Shown: positions 1-8,700 of the stretch, piece after piece | How the letters are laid out: the number at the start of each line of letters is the position of its first letter | Position numbering within the stretch: position 1 is the stretch's first letter | Origin: a bacterium D16-56 | Lineage (GTDB): Bacteria; Bacillota; Clostridia; Lachnospirales; Lachnospiraceae | Reading direction: 5' to 3' | DNA: 62,565 nt | Assembly: GCA_003611875.1 (NCBI GenBank) | Contig: RAYY01000031.1 | Location: 1-62,565 of the forward strand | The notes under the pieces: model-generated | The model's input: the letters and a program-made list of their open reading frames with translations, nothing else | Databases searched by the model: none | Told to the model about the DNA's origin: nothing | Program-made: the position numbers and the translations under genes

Positions 1-44
1 CTGGAGCAAATCTGTTTCTATCATACAGGTTTGCTCCAGTTTTG
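1..44 (+). terminator. Intrinsic terminator of a gene left of the window
   Basis: Positions 1-15 (CTGGAGCAAATCTGT) pair with 25-39 (ACAGGTTTGCTCCAG) through 15 base pairs with one wobble, leaving a 9-base loop, and TTTT follows at 40-43. This is a strong rho-independent terminator read on the plus strand, so a plus-strand gene probably ends just left of the window. The arms work less well on the minus strand, where the hairpin has no T tract. Confidence 0.75.
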
Positions 45-151
45 TATAGGTACCCACTATCTACCGTTTACGAAAAACCTATGTAAAGGGCACTCAATAA
101 AAACTGCGTATAGATAATGCATCAAATCACAACCAAAATTTCCAATAAAGT

Positions 152-189
152 AAAAAAGGACTGATGTACGATTTTTCGCACAACAGCCC
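152..189 (-). terminator. Intrinsic terminator after the 112-residue gene
   Basis: Read on the minus strand, 189-176 and 171-158 form a stem of about 14 pairs (two wobbles, one T-T mismatch) closed by an AAAA loop, followed by TTTTTT at 157-152. It lies 26 bases past the stop of the gene at 215-553. Together with the opposite-strand terminator at 1-44 it makes a convergent boundary. Confidence 0.8.
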
Positions 190-214
190 CTTTTGCATCG
201 ATCCTCTGATTAGA

Positions 215-553
215 CTATTTTTTCCTCATTTTCCCTATCACTACATTTGCAATAATGGCAAATTGCTTTCTTTTAATTCCATTATCCGGCGATGCTGCCT
301 CCAGGTATCCTCTCTCATCATAATTAAAAAGCATATCCGTTATAATCATACGCCAGATTCGTTCATTTGAAACCGGCATTCCAACTGCAAGCTCATAAAA
401 ATCCTCACAAAATGAATCGAAAACCTCAGCCTCAATCTTAGGATTATAGCTGTCAAATATTTTCGTAAAAATCCTTTTGATCTTCTCCTGATCAAATTCA
501 CCCAATAACACATTGTTCTGAATAAATTCTTTGCTGTAAGAATAATTCGCCAT
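215..553 (-). CDS. Hypothetical protein, 112 residues
   Basis: I do not recognise this protein. It is a mixed, acidic-to-neutral sequence with no signal peptide and no clear membrane segment. Helical stretches such as FDSFCEDFYELAVGM suggest a small soluble helical protein. The ATG follows GTGAGGTATTAGGT, a modest ribosome site. The gene stands alone: a strong terminator lies 26 bases downstream, and a structured repeat tract (571-807) separates it from purD. Base composition is more AT-rich than in the purine genes next to it, so it may have a separate origin. Coding status rests on the start site, terminator and uninterrupted frame. Confidence 0.6.
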   Translation of the reverse strand: MANYSYSKEFIQNNVLLGEFDQEKIKRIFTKIFDSYNPKIEAEVFDSFCEDFYELAVGMPVSNERIWRMIITDMLFNYDERGYLEAASPDNGIKRKQFAIIANVVIGKMRKK

Positions 554-570
554 ACCTAATACCTCACTTT

Positions 571-807
571 ACTATAAAAATCCCATCGCCGAAGGCGATT
601 TAAAACCAGGGATGCCAAATGCGCCCGCCAAGCTTTCATAATTGGTGGCGCGTCCGCAGCCGGGCGCATGCAGGTTTACTATGAAAGTCCCGCCGCCGAT
701 TAGGCGGCATAAATTCAGGGATGCCAAATGCGCCCGCCAGACTTTCATGTGTGGTGGCGCATCCGCTGCCGGGCGCATGAAGGTTTACTATAAAAATCCC
801 ATCGCCT
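571..807. repeat. Structured intergenic repeat, two full copies plus a partial third
   Basis: Unit 1 covers 571-677, unit 2 covers 678-786, and a partial unit starts at 787 before purD ends. Each unit begins ACTAT(A/G)AAA(A/G)TCCC. It then has a 6-bp hairpin: ATCGCC/GGCGAT in unit 1, GCCGCC/GGCGGC in unit 2. A larger structure follows, closed by ATGCGCCCG/CGGGCGCAT. The stem differences between units are compensatory, so the fold seems to be kept. Another copy is at 2137-2245. Apparent open frames across it, encoding similar 68-residue peptides, are by-products of the repeat. Confidence 0.85.
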
Positions 808-817
808 GTTATATAAC

Positions 818-2092
818 CTATGCCTCCTCGATTGCCTTCCCAATATCCCCGCGCATATACTTATTCTCAAACTCCACCCACTCTGCCGCCTGATAGGCGT
901 TAGCCCTAGCCTCCTTCAGACTGCCGCCCAGAGCCGTAACCCCCAGCACCCGGCCTCCGTTGGTAATCACATCCTCATTCTGGTCAGATTTGGTGCCTGC
1001 ATGAAACACATAATATCCGTCTTCATCCGAAAATTTCTCCAGCCCTGAGATCTTATATCCCTTCTCATAATGCTCCGGGTATCCTTCTGATGCCAGCACC
1101 ACACACACAGCAGCATTGTCCTCAAACTCCAGCTCCACCTGGTCAAGTGTGCCGTCAATGCAGGCTTCCAGTACATCCACAAGGTCATTCCTCATCCTGG
1201 GAAGCACTACCTGTGTCTCCGGATCTCCGAACCGGGCGTTGTACTCTAACACCCGCGGTCCCTTGTCCGTCAGCATAAGGCCAAAGAAAATCACCCCCTT
1301 AAACTCCCTTCCCTCTGCCCTCATGGCATCCACCGTAGGCTGATAGATGTGCTCCCGGCAGAAAGCATCAATCTCCTCCGTATAAAACGGACTGGGAGAA
1401 AAGGTCCCCATACCGCCGGTATTCAGCCCCTGGTCCCCATCCTTTGCCCGCTTATGGTCCTGAGCAGAGGTCATCATGCGTATCGTCCTGCCGTCCACAA
1501 AGGAAAGCACGGAAACCTCCCGCCCGGTCATAAACTCCTCAATCACGATCCGGTTTCCCGCAGAGCCGAACTGCTTATCCAGCATCAGGGATCTGACGCC
1601 GTCCTTTGCTTCCTCCAGTGTGCTGCAGATCAGCACTCCCTTGCCCAGGGCCAGGCCGTCCGCCTTGAGCACGATCGGCATGTCTGCTGTCTCCAGATAA
1701 GCAAGAGCCTTATCCGCCGAATCAAAGGTCTCATAAGCTGCTGTGGGAATCCCGTATTTTTTCATCAGGTCCTTGGAAAATGCCTTAGAGCCCTCCAATA
1801 TTGCAGCATTTTTACGTGGTCCAAAAGCACGGAGCCCTGCTGCCTCAAACGCATCCACTGCCCCTGCTGCCAGCGGGTCATCCGGTGCCACAACCGTCAA
1901 ATCCACCTTTTTCTCCTTCGCAAACTCCACCAGCCGGTCAAACTCCATCACCCCGATATCTACACACTCTGCCACCTGGGCAATCCCCGCATTGCCCGGC
2001 GCACAATAAATCCTCTCCACCTTCGGGCTCTTAGCCACCTTCCACGCAATCGCATGCTCCCGGCCTCCGCCGCCCACAATCAAAACCCTCAT
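818..2092 (-). CDS. purD: Phosphoribosylamine-glycine ligase (GARS)
   Basis: PurD catalyses ATP-dependent joining of glycine to 5-phosphoribosylamine, the second step of de novo purine synthesis, in the cytoplasm. The 424 residues match the usual single-domain length. The N-terminal nucleotide-binding motif VGGGGREHAIAWK and the ATP-grasp signatures LKADGLALGKGV and EYNARFGDPETQ are present. The ATG at 2092 follows GGGAGGAAGGCGGA. It is the last gene of the purE-purM-purN-purD run, but a copy of the structured repeat lies in the 151-bp gap after purN, so it may have its own transcript level. Bacterial GART-type fusions with PurM and PurN are absent; the three are separate here. Confidence 0.97.
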   Translation of the reverse strand: MRVLIVGGGGREHAIAWKVAKSPKVERIYCAPGNAGIAQVAECVDIGVMEFDRLVEFAKEKKVDLTVVAPDDPLAAGAVDAFEAAGLRAFGPRKNAAILEGSKAFSKDLMKKYGIPTAAYETFDSADKALAYLETADMPIVLKADGLALGKGVLICSTLEEAKDGVRSLMLDKQFGSAGNRIVIEEFMTGREVSVLSFVDGRTIRMMTSAQDHKRAKDGDQGLNTGGMGTFSPSPFYTEEIDAFCREHIYQPTVDAMRAEGREFKGVIFFGLMLTDKGPRVLEYNARFGDPETQVVLPRMRNDLVDVLEACIDGTLDQVELEFEDNAAVCVVLASEGYPEHYEKGYKISGLEKFSDEDGYYVFHAGTKSDQNEDVITNGGRVLGVTALGGSLKEARANAYQAAEWVEFENKYMRGDIGKAIEEA

Positions 2093-2136
2093 TCCGCCTT
2101 CCTCCCTTTCTCTGTGAGCATCCCCGCTGTCTTTTT

Positions 2137-2245
2137 ACTCTAAAAGTCCCGCCGCCGATTTGGCGGCATGAATTCAGGGATGCCAAATGCGCCCGCCATT
2201 CTTTCATGACTGGTGATGCGTCCCCTGCCGGGCGCATGCAGGCTT
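2137..2245. repeat. Third copy of the structured intergenic repeat
   Basis: This copy fills the purN-purD gap. It has the GCCGCC/GGCGGC hairpin and the ATGCGCCCG/CGGGCGCAT outer arms, and is very similar to the units at 571-786. Its left end abuts the purD start region and its right end meets the purN stop. Confidence 0.85.
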
Positions 2246-2837
2246 ATATCTGCGCATTGGCAATCCGATTGATAGCCTCCGGCAGAATCACCCACTCTGC
2301 CTCCTCCATCACCCGCCGCTGCAAAATCTCCGGCGTGTCGCCGTCCCTTACCTCCACTGCCTTTTGGAGAAGAATCGGCCCTGTATCCATCCCGCCGTCC
2401 ACATAATGCACCGTAGCCCCGGTCACCTTCACCCCTCTTGCCAAAGCCGCCTCATGAACCTTCATTCCATAATAGCCCACACCGCAGAAAGACGGAATCA
2501 GGGACGGATGGACGTTAATGATACGCCCCTCATATTTTCTCACCATCTCCTCCGGAATCCTTACCAGAAATCCTGCCAGCACAATCAGGTCCAGCCCATA
2601 AGAATCTACCTTATCAAGAAATGCCCGCTCAAACTCCGCCCGCTCCGAAAAATCCTTAGGCGACAGGCAGACTGCCTCAATCCCATGCTGTCTCGCCCGC
2701 TCCAGGGCATACGCCCCCGGATTGTTGCTGATCACCACATCAATCTGGGCATTGGTAATCCTGCCTGCATCCAGGGCATCCAATATGGCCTGCAGATTGG
2801 TTCCCCCGCCGGAAACCATTACCCCTATCCTCAGCAT
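2244..2837 (-). CDS. purN: Phosphoribosylglycinamide formyltransferase
   Basis: PurN transfers a formyl group from 10-formyltetrahydrofolate to GAR, the third step of purine synthesis. The 197 residues match the folate-dependent PurN family. Seen motifs are the substrate loop MVSGGGTNLQAI near the start, the catalytic block INVHPSLIPSF, and VDGGMDTGPIL, which holds the conserved Asp. The start overlaps the last 7 bases of purM, so the two are probably translationally coupled. The product of PurD in the same run is its substrate. Assignment is firm. Confidence 0.96.
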   Translation of the reverse strand: MLRIGVMVSGGGTNLQAILDALDAGRITNAQIDVVISNNPGAYALERARQHGIEAVCLSPKDFSERAEFERAFLDKVDSYGLDLIVLAGFLVRIPEEMVRKYEGRIINVHPSLIPSFCGVGYYGMKVHEAALARGVKVTGATVHYVDGGMDTGPILLQKAVEVRDGDTPEILQRRVMEEAEWVILPEAINRIANAQI

Positions 2838-3862
2838 AAGGTCACTCCCTTTTCCCCGGCTTCCACCAAGCCTACAACATAAGGGGTCTCTCCTGCCGCC
2901 CTCATGACCTCCATGGCCTTATCCGCATCCTCTGGATCTACCGCCACAATCATCCCAATCCCCATATTAAAGGTATTGTACATCATCTCTGGCTCAATCT
3001 CCCCCTTATCTGCCAACAGGCCGAACACAGCCGGCACCGGGTAGCTGTCCTTTCGGATCACGGCACGAGTTCCCTCCTTCAGCATCCTGGGAACATTCTC
3101 ATAAAATCCGCCGCCTGTAATATGACAGCATCCCTTTACCGTCACACCGGCACGTTTAACCCCTTTCAGCGCCTTGACATAGATCCGGGTAGGAGCAAGA
3201 AGCGTCTCTCCCAGGGTCTTCCCCAGCTCCTCATAGTAGGTGTTCAGCCCTTCCCTTGTAATCTCCTTCTCAAACACCTTCCTTACCAGGGAAAACCCAT
3301 TGCTGTGAACCCCTGAGGAAGCCATCCCGATCAGCACATCCCCGGCCTTTAGATTCTCTCCTGTGATCATATCCTTCTTATCACAGATCCCCACGGCAAA
3401 GCCTGCCAGGTCATAGTCCTCCTCCGGCATCAGCCCCGGATGCTCCGCTGTCTCACCTCCGACCAGCGCTGCCTCTGACTGAAGGCATCCTTCCGCAACC
3501 CCCTTCACAATCTCCGCAATCTTTTCCGGGTGATTCTTTCCGCAGGCAATATAATCCAGAAAGAACAAGGGCTCGCCTCCTGCACAGGCAATATCATTGA
3601 CACACATGGCCACTGCATCAATCCCAATCGTGTCATGCTTATCCATAATAATGGCCAGCTTTACCTTGGTTCCGCAGCCGTCTGTGCCGGACAAAAGCAC
3701 CGGTTCCTCCATCTCCTTGATCTTAGCCAAAGAAAATGCTCCGGAAAATCCGCCCAGACCCCCCAGCACCTCCTCTCGCATCGTCCTTTTCACATGCTCT
3801 TTCATCAGCTCCACAGACTTATAGCCCGCCTCTATATCCACTCCGGCTTTCTTATAATCCAT
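2831..3862 (-). CDS. purM: Phosphoribosylformylglycinamidine cyclo-ligase (AIRS)
   Basis: PurM closes the imidazole ring of FGAM to give AIR, using ATP. The 343 residues match the usual length. The N terminus DYKKAGVDIEAG, the ATP-site sequence SGTDGCGTKVKLA and the block HSNGFSLVRKV are typical of the AIRS family. The ATG follows a good AGGAGGGAG site. The 153 bases between purM and purE hold no gene and no clear terminator; there is a 12-bp palindrome GGAATGCATTCC, probably by chance. It is co-transcribed with purN and probably purE. Confidence 0.97.
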   Translation of the reverse strand: MDYKKAGVDIEAGYKSVELMKEHVKRTMREEVLGGLGGFSGAFSLAKIKEMEEPVLLSGTDGCGTKVKLAIIMDKHDTIGIDAVAMCVNDIACAGGEPLFFLDYIACGKNHPEKIAEIVKGVAEGCLQSEAALVGGETAEHPGLMPEEDYDLAGFAVGICDKKDMITGENLKAGDVLIGMASSGVHSNGFSLVRKVFEKEITREGLNTYYEELGKTLGETLLAPTRIYVKALKGVKRAGVTVKGCCHITGGGFYENVPRMLKEGTRAVIRKDSYPVPAVFGLLADKGEIEPEMMYNTFNMGIGMIVAVDPEDADKAMEVMRAAGETPYVVGLVEAGEKGVTLC

Positions 3863-4015
3863 ATATCTCCCTCCTGCTGTTCCCGAGTAGTATCATTGTC
3901 TTGTGTCAATCTGCCCAAATCCTCAGATCTTTTCTTCCTCGCTGTACACGATTCGCGGCACATCCTACTCTGTAAGGAATGCATTCCGCTTTATCAGGGA
4001 AAAGCCATCACTCCC

Positions 4016-4531
4016 TTACATCTGCGCCAAATACTCCTTGTACCCTATTTGATCCAGCTTTTCCGCCTTCTTCACCACATCGCCCTTTAAGGACTCTGCA
4101 TAAGCCTTAACCCTTCCCAAAAGCTCCTCATCCGACACAGCCAGCATTTTCGCCGCCAGAATCCCTGCATTGGCGCCGCCGTTAATAGCCACCGTAGCTA
4201 CCGGAATCCCGGAAGGCATCTGCACAATGGAATACAGAGAATCCACCCCGCCCAGATCCGAAGTCTTCATAGGAATCCCGATTACCGGCATGGGAAACAA
4301 AGCTGCGCACATTCCCGGCAGATGGGCCGCCTTGCCCGCTCCTGCAATAATCACCTTAATTCCCTTTCCCTCAGCCGCTTTTGCCCACTGAAAGAAAATA
4401 TCCGGCTCCCGGTGAGCAGAAATAATCGTCATCTCATACTCAATCCCAAACCGGTCCAGAATCTCCGCTGCCTTTGCCATCACCGGCATATCTGAATCAC
4501 TGCCCATTACAATTCCAACCTTAGCCATCAT
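4016..4531 (-). CDS. purE: N5-carboxyaminoimidazole ribonucleotide mutase
   Basis: PurE isomerises N5-CAIR to CAIR in purine synthesis. A PurK partner is not in the window. The motifs GSDSDMPVMAKAAEIL, ISAHREPD and KAAHLPGM match PurE; the usual GGAAHLPG loop reads GKAAHLPG here. I place the start at the tandem ATG ATG (4531 or 4528), preceded by GAAAGGGACGAA, giving 170-171 residues. A longer frame reaching a GTG at 4630 starts inside a hairpin and adds 33 residues that do not resemble the family, so I reject it. Confidence 0.95.
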   Translation of the reverse strand: MMAKVGIVMGSDSDMPVMAKAAEILDRFGIEYEMTIISAHREPDIFFQWAKAAEGKGIKVIIAGAGKAAHLPGMCAALFPMPVIGIPMKTSDLGGVDSLYSIVQMPSGIPVATVAINGGANAGILAAKMLAVSDEELLGRVKAYAESLKGDVVKKAEKLDQIGYKEYLAQM

Positions 4532-4602
4532 TTCGTCCCTTTCTCGTTTTTCATGATCGTACTGGCCGCCCCAACTGCTGCATCCCCTGTCTGCATTGCC
4601 GA

Positions 4603-4637
4603 AAGCGCTGTGAAACTCCCTCAGCTCCACAGCGCTT
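4603..4637. other. Perfect 10-bp inverted repeat upstream of purE
   Basis: AAGCGCTGTG at 4603-4612 pairs with CACAGCGCTT at 4628-4637 around a 15-base loop. It sits between the DHH gene stop (4667) and the purE start. No T tract follows on the minus strand (the next bases are CGGCAATGC), so it is not a standard terminator. It could be an RNA processing or stability hairpin, or an operator. Confidence 0.5.
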
Positions 4638-4666
4638 CTGGCTCATTTCCTTATAAAAGTCTGCCC

Positions 4667-5593
4667 TCACGCCTTCTCATTGGCCAGCTCACAAAGCTCC
4701 TTCAGCATCTTTGGCAGCTCTGCATCCATACTCTCATCAGAAAACTGGCAGGTTCCCACCTTCCTGTGTCCGCCGCCATTGTATTTTAACATCAGGCTTC
4801 CTACATCCAGGGTGGCTGTACGATTCAGGATGCTGTAGCCTACAGCCGCCGAGCATCCATGGCCGCCTCGGCCGCTGACGATCCACGCCGACACATTCTG
4901 CTCCGGATACATGCTGTAGATCATAAACCGGTTCCCTGTATAGATCGGATCCACCCCCCGCAGATCTGTGATGATCACATTCCCCTCTGTCCGGGTATAC
5001 TTGGAAACCATCTCCTTAAACTTCTCCGTCTGCTCATAATAGATCTCAATCCTCTCCTGCATATCTGGCAGGGCAAGAATATCCTCTGTACTCATTACAC
5101 GGCATGCCTCTAAAAGCTTTTCCATCAACTGATAATTGGAAATGGAAAACTGTCTCCACCGTCCCAGTCCGGTTCTGGGATCCATCAAAAACCCGATCAG
5201 GATCCACCCCTTCGGATTCATCACCTCATCAATGGTCAGATTTCCGGAATCCACCTTATCCACGGCATCCATAATCTCCCCAAACTGCGGGAAACGCTCC
5301 TTACCGCCGTAATACTCATAAATAATTCTTGCACAGGATGGAGAGACCCGGCTCTCTCCTTTATATTTTCCCTCAAGCTCCAGTCTTTCATGCTCGCTGG
5401 AATGATGGTCAAACCACAGCCCGCACCCTTCTACATAAGGCACATTGGCCAGACAGTCATCCTCATGAATCTCCACAAGGCCATCCTGTAAGTCCTTTGG
5501 ATGTGCAAACTTCCAATGGTCAATAATTCCTGCTTCCAACAACAGTGCTCCGCACACCAGGCCGTCAAAATCTGAACGTGTTACTAATCTCAT
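4667..5593 (-). CDS. DHH/DHHA1 family phosphoesterase
   Basis: This is a cytoplasmic metal-dependent phosphoesterase of the DHH superfamily, 308 residues. The N-terminal RSDFDG (first Asp motif), the WFDHH signature near residue 61, DAVDKVDSGN, and the DHHA1-type glycine block NGGGHRKVGTCQF near the C terminus are all present. Family members act on pAp, short oligonucleotides, cyclic dinucleotides or polyphosphate; the sequence alone does not decide which. It lies upstream of purE in the same orientation with a 136-base gap, so it may share the purine transcript and a nucleotide-recycling role, which is inference. The ATG follows AGGAGGATTTCCCA. Confidence 0.85.
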   Translation of the reverse strand: MRLVTRSDFDGLVCGALLLEAGIIDHWKFAHPKDLQDGLVEIHEDDCLANVPYVEGCGLWFDHHSSEHERLELEGKYKGESRVSPSCARIIYEYYGGKERFPQFGEIMDAVDKVDSGNLTIDEVMNPKGWILIGFLMDPRTGLGRWRQFSISNYQLMEKLLEACRVMSTEDILALPDMQERIEIYYEQTEKFKEMVSKYTRTEGNVIITDLRGVDPIYTGNRFMIYSMYPEQNVSAWIVSGRGGHGCSAAVGYSILNRTATLDVGSLMLKYNGGGHRKVGTCQFSDESMDAELPKMLKELCELANEKA

Positions 5594-5732
5594 TGGGAAA
5601 TCCTCCTCGTTTTAAGGTAATGCCTCCCTCACATATGTTCGGCGGCAAGTCGTCAAAAGGCATCCTGAAAATACTTCACCTCTGCCTTTCTTCTCTGTCA
5701 ATTTATCTTGCGTCCCTCGCTAAGTGTTCTTA

Positions 5733-5762
5733 ATTATACCATCAATTCCGTAACATTTCCAC
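5733..5762 (-). promoter_or_regulatory. Probable sigma-A promoter for the DHH-purE run
   Basis: The minus strand reads TATAAT at 5738-5733, and 17 bases upstream TGGAAA, a weak -35. It would give a leader of about 130 bases before the DHH gene. The leader contains GGGACGCAAG, which recalls one block of the c-di-GMP-I aptamer, but the rest of that aptamer is missing. The 205-bp gap (5594-5798) holds no other gene. Confidence 0.5.
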
Positions 5763-5798
5763 ACAAAAAATCCAATATAATACAAAAATCAAAAACAA

Positions 5799-8700
5799 TC
5801 AGTGAATCTGATCTAAAATAAACGGATCTTTGATCTTCTTGTCCTCTGCAAGCAGCACGATCTTGGACATGATCTCTGCTGTTTTGGGGTCCTCATCCAC
5901 AAAGGGCAGGAATAGTTTGCCCCGCTTCTGACTGTGAACCGGAAGAATGTTCAGCATAGCGCCGCCCTCCTGATGGATCACGCCGCTTCCTAAATGCACA
6001 TTGTACACGGCCCGGCTTCCCTTTATCAGCGCATGACTTCCGGTCAGCTCCACATTCTGAATCCCAAACAGCGGCAGGTTAAACTCCACAATGGCCCGGC
6101 GCATCTCAATCGTAGAATGACTGGTCTCCGGATCCACGCCTCCCGCATGGGCCACACTCACTGCCAGATCCACATCCCGCATAACCTCGCTGTAAATCAG
6201 ATCCGGCACCTCCTCTATGGTCAGGGCCCGGAAAGTTTTTCTGTCAGAAAATTCCACCCACTCTAAGGCAGGCGCCTCGATCTCACTGGGAGAAAACCAG
6301 TCTGCCATAGCATAGATCCGTGCAATAATATTTTCCTTATAATATATTTTCTGCAGCCCGTCCTCATAATCCGCCACCCAGCGCCTTCCCCGCAGACAGC
6401 CCACGGTCTTTGCAGGCTGAATCTGATTTCCGGCAAACATTCTGGAAAATCTCTGTCCCAGCTCCTCGGCAAGCTTTACATACAGCTCCCGGAATACCTG
6501 TTTAAAGGGCTGGCGCAGTTCATGATCAAACAAATACTTCTGATACTCATGCCAGGTTCCTTCCCGATACAGATCAAGAGGATGGGCAATACGAATCTCC
6601 TCGTCCGGCTTCAGGGCTGCATACCTGCCGTCCCAGGTCCCTAAGCCCAAAGCATCCTTCCTTCTTTGCAGAAAACCAATATGTCCTTCCTTCACATACA
6701 CGAGAGGTTCCAGTATGGGACGCACCACCGGATTTTTAAGAAGCTCCATAACCTCAGACACCTGAAATCCGGTTCCGTCCTCCATGGCATTTTCCATCAT
6801 GGCCCTGGTTCTGGAATACTGGTCCTTCAGCCTCTTATGAGCCTCCTTCACCTCCAGCACATAAGGCTTCTTTCCCAGACGGGACGGCACAGACTTCAGC
6901 ATTTTCCCATCCTTTCGGCACAGGATTCCACTCTTTCCGTCCTCTCCCACCTGAAGGCAGACCTCCACATCCTCCACAGGATGCCATTCCATCAAGCTGC
7001 CAAAGGACTCTGCCAGCCTTGACTCCATATTTAGGGTCAGCCGCGTCACATCCCGGTATCCGGCCCGAACGCTTAAATTCACCAGAGCCAGCTGAACTGC
7101 TTTGGCTTCACTGGCCCGCCTCTGGGCCCCAAACTGCCGGCTCTCTTTGTAAAACTGCTGGATAAACTGATACCGCTCCAGCATATCCTGCTCCCGGTCC
7201 TTCCGGAAAGGAACCAGCCCGTAGCTCATCAGCAGATCCTTATTTCGCTTTGCCGTGATCTCCTGCCTTAACATCTCGGTAGTCACCTTTCCCGTTGCCG
7301 CATCCGCATACTTTCTTGCCCGTGCATGCTTCTGCCCGTCTGATATATATTTTGCTCCATTATAAAGCATTCCAAAGTTCTTTTCCCCCAAAAGGCCGTA
7401 TGCCTCCTCAAACCAGGCCACATCAAACGCCCCATCCTGCAGCTCCTCCGGAGTCAGCGGCGTATATTTGGCGATCATGGCTGCCTTCTGGTCGTCAAAC
7501 CGCTCATTCATGTGAGCCATAAAATAATAGCAGCCGCTTTTCAGTCCGGCCCAGCCCAAATAATCCTGAATCACGTCAATCCACTGAGGCGCATACATAG
7601 CAGTTTCCACCAGCCGGGCTGCCTTAATGCTGGTATCCTTCAAAGCCCTTTTCAGATCCTTGCCCGTCTCCCCGTCCGCCGGGTAAGACACCTTCAAAAA
7701 TCCGCTTAAAACCTGTCTCTTAGACCGGTCTCTGCTGCCATAATACCAGGAATAATAGGTCTCCCGCCCCAGGGTATCCTTTCCCAATGCCATAAGAATC
7801 CGAATCAGGTAAGAGATGCCCCGGATATAGGTCACTCCCCGTACATCCCAGGAAACATCCGTCTCAGCCTCCCCCCTGCGCAGCTCCATGTCCACCAGCA
7901 CAGGCACGATCCGGTCATACATTTCCCGGATCAGGCTTCCCAGCCAAGTATCCTCCCCGAAAAATGCTTCGCCCTCCTGGTAGATCCGGTTAGTCAGCTC
8001 CCATCCAAAAAATCCATCCAGGCACCGCCGGTTCTGGACCTTTACAGCCTCCCCCTTTTTCACCTCACACAGCACCTTCAGACAGTCCTCTCTGGCAAAA
8101 TACTCCATCACTGCCTTGTAAAGAACATCCTCTGACACCAGCCCCATATGATACGCCTTCAAAAACCAGTAGGGCACAATCGGCGTCAGGGAATTTCCAC
8201 GGGCAGGACTATTTCCGGAAGGCATAAACCTTCTCCTCCTCCTGTCCTCCTGACACCTTACCTCCAGCTTCCACGCCGTTTCAAAGGCACAGACAAACTC
8301 CTGGTCCGTCTCCCAGTAACGGATTCCGTCCATGTATGGGGAAAAGAACGGCATACTGCTGATCCACCTGGTAGACTCACTGACCGTCCCGTTCCATCCC
8401 GTGTAGGGATAGCGCACAATCTTATTCTCCTTGTTAATCACCTGGGTCATGGCAGAAACCACCCTAAGCCCGGTCTCAAAAAGCGCCTTTTGATCCCGAA
8501 ACTGATTCCGGTACACCTGACGCACCTGATCCACCCTGCCCCGATGATTTAACCCCAGCTCCTCCGGCTTAATAGGCATACAGCCAAAAACAGCCTGATA
8601 GAACACCTTTGCAGCCTGATAAGAAGCCATTCCCCCAAACGCCAGCAGACAATCCAGCTCCACAAAGACCCGATAATCCCCGATCTCCTCCCGGTAAAAC

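Noticed and set aside
572-893. 68- and 83-residue frames over the repeats near purD, and a similar one at 2031-2237
   Set aside because: They translate the structured repeat; similarity between them comes from the DNA repeat.
1349-2143. Long plus-strand frames opposite purD and other genes
   Set aside because: Antisense shadows of well-recognised genes with GC-biased third positions; the proteins are Pro/His/Ser/Arg-rich and without motifs.
4531-4630. N-terminal extension of PurE to a GTG at 4630
   Set aside because: The extra 33 residues do not resemble PurE, start inside a hairpin arm, and the tandem ATG at 4531/4528 has a good ribosome site.
5700-5725. Possible c-di-GMP-I riboswitch (GGGACGCAAG block) before the DHH gene
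   Set aside because: Only one conserved block is seen; the other aptamer blocks and helices are missing.
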